7,669 bases of DNA from Synechococcales cyanobacterium PMM_0036 (GTDB lineage Bacteria; Cyanobacteriota; Cyanobacteriia; Elainellales; Elainellaceae): positions 1 to 7,669 of the forward strand of contig CASBQM010000084.1 in NCBI GenBank assembly GCA_949127645.1, in the 5' to 3' direction. The notes beneath the pieces are model-generated. The model searched no databases. It was not told the origin of the DNA and saw only the letters and a list, made by a program, of their open reading frames with translations. Each line of letters starts with the position of its first letter. Position 1 is the stretch's first letter. The position numbers and the translations under genes are program-made. Positions 5,392 through 7,669 of this stretch are shown here, one piece after another.

Positions 5392-5673
5392 AACCTAGCT
5401 GCTGCTGGGGCAGTAGTTGATGGACGTGGATTTATTCCAGTCAACGATCGCTTGAAGACAAACATCCCAGGGATTTGGGCGCTGAAGGCGATTATAGATA
5501 CCGAGATAGGTCGGATTCTAGGGTATTCACTATTCCGTCATGCCGCAGGTGAAATGATTTCGACGGTGCAGATAGTAATGCTGGCTCAGATGCCTTACAC
5601 TGTTGTGCGCGATGGCGTTTTGACTCACCCCACGATGACTAAAGGGTTAAATCTGCTGTTTTCAAAGTTATAA
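5392..5673 (+). pseudogene. Remnant of a flavoprotein disulfide reductase (mercuric reductase/RclA-like)
   Basis: Translation from 5392 gives NLAAAGAVVDGRGFIPVNDR, then LKTNIPGIWALKAIIDTEIG and onward to TAA at 5671-5673. This matches two separate parts of class I pyridine nucleotide-disulfide oxidoreductases. The first is the end of the FAD/NAD region, normally followed by GD (GIWALGD). The second is the late dimerisation domain (GEMISTVQIVMLAQMPYTVVRDGVLTHPTM). They are joined in frame near 5484/5485, and the roughly 100 residues normally between them are missing. The whole N-terminal part, with the FAD-binding GxGxxG and the redox CxxxxC, is absent; the frame begins right after the neighbouring gene's stop. 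In the C-terminal HPTxxE motif the His stays but Glu has become Lys (HPTMTK). The open stretch could start at a TTG at 5452, but about 73 residues cannot form an active enzyme. The relation to RclA or MerA is recalled by motif; which of them it was is open. Confidence 0.85.
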
Positions 5674-5704
5674 AGTAACTACCTTTTACCTTTACGGAGA
5701 AATT

Positions 5705-5995
5705 ATGTCTCAACAACATCCAGATAAAGGTCTTAACGAAGGAAGACCTTCTCAAGATATCGAAAGAGAAGATGACAGCTCTAATAATGAAGAGGAAGCA
5801 TCGATCGAAAATGAAGTGGTCGATGAAGAACTCCTCAGCAATGAAGAGCTTACTGATGTTTCGGGTGGTGTAAATGAGAATTCTAGTCACTCGCTCCCTC
5901 AAGAGGTTTCATATCATGCGGTTGGAATGGGCACCAATCCTCTTGAACCCGGTCCAACCTTTCCTGCTCCACCATCACTAGAAGATGCTCCATAA
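5705..5995 (+). CDS. Small acidic protein with double-glycine leader motif (candidate secreted/RiPP-like precursor)
   Basis: This 96-residue protein has no recognised enzyme domain. Residues 43-55 read LLSNEELTDVSGG, the classic signature of double-glycine leader peptides cut by C39-peptidase ABC exporters (L-S-x-E-E-L-x-x-V-x-G-G). Cleavage after Gly55 would release a 41-residue peptide rich in Pro, Ser and Glu, with no Cys, Lys or Arg and a proline-rich end (EPGPTFPAPP, 81-90). The absence of Cys argues against lanthipeptides, disulfide bacteriocins and thiazole-type products. The 55-residue leader is longer than in simple bacteriocins and its first 42 residues are very acidic (EREDDSSNNEEEA). 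GGAG at 5696-5699, five bases from the ATG, supports the start. A weak promoter (TTAAAT/TATAAA, 5647-5674) may precede it. No exporter, C39 peptidase or modifying enzyme is in the window. The ORF is probable; the secretion role is inferred from the motif. Confidence 0.7.
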   Translation: MSQQHPDKGLNEGRPSQDIEREDDSSNNEEEASIENEVVDEELLSNEELTDVSGGVNENSSHSLPQEVSYHAVGMGTNPLEPGPTFPAPPSLEDAP

Positions 5996-6080
5996 ATATC
6001 CATAGCTTTTTCGATCGTTGCTGAATAGTGGTATGATCCTGCGGAATTCTGAAGGTATCTTTGGCAACGTCACAAACGCA

Positions 6081-7571
6081 ATGAATCTCCAACTTCAGCA
6101 GTTTTTCGCTCGCAGCGGTAAACTCCTCCAATCCAGTCTCTTCAAAGTTGGTGATGAGCCTATCTCTCTGCTCTGGCTGCTGAAGCTAACGCTGGCATTT
6201 CTCGCGGTGATAGTCCTCTCGATGATCTTTAAGCGACTGCTCAAAGATCGCCTACTGCTGCGATTGGGCATGAGCCAGGGGCATAGGGAGGCGATCGCTA
6301 CTCTCCTGAGCTACAGTGCGGGGACGCTAGGCTTCGTCCTGATCTTACAAGTCAATGGACTCAATCTCGCGCCCTTAGTGGTGGCATTAGGAGGCTTAGG
6401 CATTGGCGCTGGGTTTGGATTGCAAGAAATCATCAAAAACCTGATCAGCGGTTTGACGTTACTGCTTGAAGGCAAACTCCATGTTGAAGACTACATCGAG
6501 TTTGATAGTCTATCGGGTTATATCAAAGAAATTTCGCTACGCTCCACCATCATCCGCACATTTGACGGCGGCGATGTAGTAGTTCCGAACAGCAATTTGA
6601 CGAGTAATCGCGTGTTAAATTGGAGCTATAAAAGCCTCATGGGTAAGCTACATTTGCCCATCAAAGTAGCTTACGACAGTGATCTCATCTTAGTTACCGA
6701 AACACTGTTAGATTCAGCTTATATGGAAGCAGCTGTACTGCATGAGCCACCGCCAAAGGTGGTCTTCAAGGGGTTTGGCGACAGTGCGCTGGAGTTTGAA
6801 CTATGGGTATGGGTGGCTCAAATTGACGAGGGTATTTTGGTGAGAAGTTTCCTCAATTTCATTCTTGAGTACAACCTGCGCCAAGCAGGACTCAAAATGC
6901 CGTTTCCTCAACAAGATATATGGCTGCGAAATGCCGATATTCTTAAACTGACTGCTCCCCAACCCAATGGAGTTGAAGGGTCAGCCAATGGTCAAAGTAC
7001 AGACAGACAGACAAGTGTGAAACCTCATCTCGATCGCGTTAGTCAATCGCGTCAGTCTATTTCCATCCGAGATGCGCTGCGACAGTTTCCTCACTTTAAC
7101 CTTTGCTCCGATCTTCATCTGCGAGAGTTGATCGAAACGGGTTATCGCCAGTTTTTTGTAGCATCAGACGTAGTGTTTAACGAGAGCGACTGGGGTAGCC
7201 ACTTTTACTTGGTGCTGTCTGGCTCGGTTGAAACTGTGGTGACTCGACTCAATCAATCAGTTAAGGTTTACTGCCCTGGAGATGTCTTCGGCGAGGTGGC
7301 GATTATGCTGAATCTGCCTTACACCAGCACTGCCCGTGTGTTGGAAGACACTAGCCTGTTCGTGATTCACAAGCATAGCTTTGAGCGATTGCTACGTCTG
7401 AACCCAGCTTTAGCCGCAACATTCACTCAAGAACTGACAAAGGAAAAGGAAATCTATCAAGGGATACGACATCAGTTGCAAGACCTCGGTTTGTTGGACA
7501 TGACTGAGCACAAACATCGGTTTACGGACTGGGTACAAGCAAGGCTGAAAGGCATCTTTTCCGTCGGATAG
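6081..7571 (+). CDS. MscS-family mechanosensitive channel with C-terminal cyclic nucleotide-binding-like domain
   Basis: Starting at 6081 this is a 496-residue inner-membrane protein. Hydrophobic helices lie at about 29-51, 71-92 and 95-129. The last, rich in Gly and Ala (ALGGLGIGAGFGLQEIIKN), matches the pore-lining TM3 of MscS. The MscS beta domain follows, with GYIKEISLRSTIIRTFDGGD and VVVPNS. After a polar linker (291-328) comes a cyclic nucleotide-binding-type beta barrel (about 355-445) with GDVFGEVAIML. This is the architecture of bCNG-type channels, gated by nucleotide and/or tension. In the phosphate-binding cassette the usual PR-A-T is PYTST, so the canonical Arg is missing and cAMP/cGMP binding is uncertain. 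The start is open: TTG at 6018, ATG at 6033 and ATG at 6081 are in frame and none has a clear ribosome-binding site. I prefer 6081 because homologues seem to begin close to the amphipathic segment before TM1. It follows the double-glycine peptide by 85 bases. Confidence 0.9.
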   Translation: MNLQLQQFFARSGKLLQSSLFKVGDEPISLLWLLKLTLAFLAVIVLSMIFKRLLKDRLLLRLGMSQGHREAIATLLSYSAGTLGFVLILQVNGLNLAPLVVALGGLGIGAGFGLQEIIKNLISGLTLLLEGKLHVEDYIEFDSLSGYIKEISLRSTIIRTFDGGDVVVPNSNLTSNRVLNWSYKSLMGKLHLPIKVAYDSDLILVTETLLDSAYMEAAVLHEPPPKVVFKGFGDSALEFELWVWVAQIDEGILVRSFLNFILEYNLRQAGLKMPFPQQDIWLRNADILKLTAPQPNGVEGSANGQSTDRQTSVKPHLDRVSQSRQSISIRDALRQFPHFNLCSDLHLRELIETGYRQFFVASDVVFNESDWGSHFYLVLSGSVETVVTRLNQSVKVYCPGDVFGEVAIMLNLPYTSTARVLEDTSLFVIHKHSFERLLRLNPALAATFTQELTKEKEIYQGIRHQLQDLGLLDMTEHKHRFTDWVQARLKGIFSVG

Positions 7572-7594
7572 TTGACCTTTAGAGCAACTATGCT

Positions 7595-7622
7595 TTGAGC
7601 GGCAGGGTTTAGACGTTATGAT
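7595..7622 (+). promoter_or_regulatory. Weak promoter-like match in the right-edge non-coding sequence
   Basis: TTGAGC (7595-7600) and TATGAT (7617-7622) are 16 bases apart. They lie in the 98 bases after the channel stop codon, where no gene, clear terminator hairpin or RNA is visible. If real, the promoter would drive something beyond the window. Short matches like this arise often by chance. Confidence 0.2.
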
Positions 7623-7669
7623 CGCCCTCAAAATACTTTCCTTACGCTGAGACAAACAGATTTGCAGGT

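Noticed and set aside
5452..5673. 73-residue ORF as an independent small protein
   Set aside because: It starts with TTG without a ribosome-binding site, and the homologous frame extends upstream to 5392; it is the tail of a degraded reductase.
5639..5902. 87-residue minus-strand ORF opposite the double-glycine peptide
   Set aside because: Antisense to a better supported gene with a ribosome-binding site and a known leader motif; composition is a mirror of the acidic codons.
7410..7655. 81-residue minus-strand ORF at the right edge
   Set aside because: Mostly antisense to the end of the channel gene, with no motif or ribosome-binding site.

Overview
The window looks like chromosomal DNA from a cyanobacterium. 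It has two perfect GCGATCGC (HIP1) octamers (996-1003 and 6291-6298), very frequent CGATCG-type words, moderate G+C, and protein families typical of filamentous cyanobacteria, such as an MscS channel fused to a cyclic-nucleotide-type domain and a double-glycine leader peptide. The species cannot be named from this sequence. All confident genes lie on the + strand. No transposase, rRNA, tRNA or CRISPR array was seen.

Layout: (1) 1-650: edge sequence, then a broken NarL/LuxR-type response regulator. It lacks the start of its receiver domain, and an in-frame TGA follows directly after the segment carrying the phospho-acceptor Asp. (2) 651-888: a regulatory-looking spacer with repeated TTGATC words, the last of which can serve as the -35 box of a promoter for the next gene. 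(3) 889-1539: a stand-alone MOSC-domain protein with a C-terminal 3-alpha domain. (4) 1599-3450: two tandem paralogous alpha/beta hydrolases (about 69% identical by hand count) of the Asp-nucleophile type related to haloalkane dehalogenases and epoxide hydrolases. (5) 3451-3606: a spacer with a perfect 16-bp hairpin, a 17-bp tandem repeat and a second hairpin. (6) 3607-4602: a third alpha/beta hydrolase, from the unrelated HSL-type (fold-3) serine family. (7) 4624-4696: a 73-bp MITE-like inverted-repeat element. (8) 4743-5390: an isochorismatase-family cysteine hydrolase. (9) 5392-5673: the decayed C-terminal end of a mercuric-reductase/RclA-like flavoprotein disulfide reductase with an internal deletion. 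(10) 5705-5995: a small acidic protein with a double-glycine leader motif, a candidate secreted or RiPP-like precursor. (11) 6081-7571: the MscS/cNMP-type channel. (12) 7572-7669: non-coding edge.

The centre reads as a co-directional cassette for small-molecule hydrolysis or detoxification: MOSC protein, two dehalogenase-like hydrolases, a carboxylesterase-like hydrolase and a cysteine hydrolase. It once also held a flavin disulfide reductase. Both flanks show decay (broken regulator, broken reductase), so the cassette may have lost its own regulator and one enzyme. The least ordinary pair is the double-glycine peptide followed at once by the MscS/cNMP-type channel, with no exporter or maturase in the window. 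All functional statements rest on motif recognition by eye.
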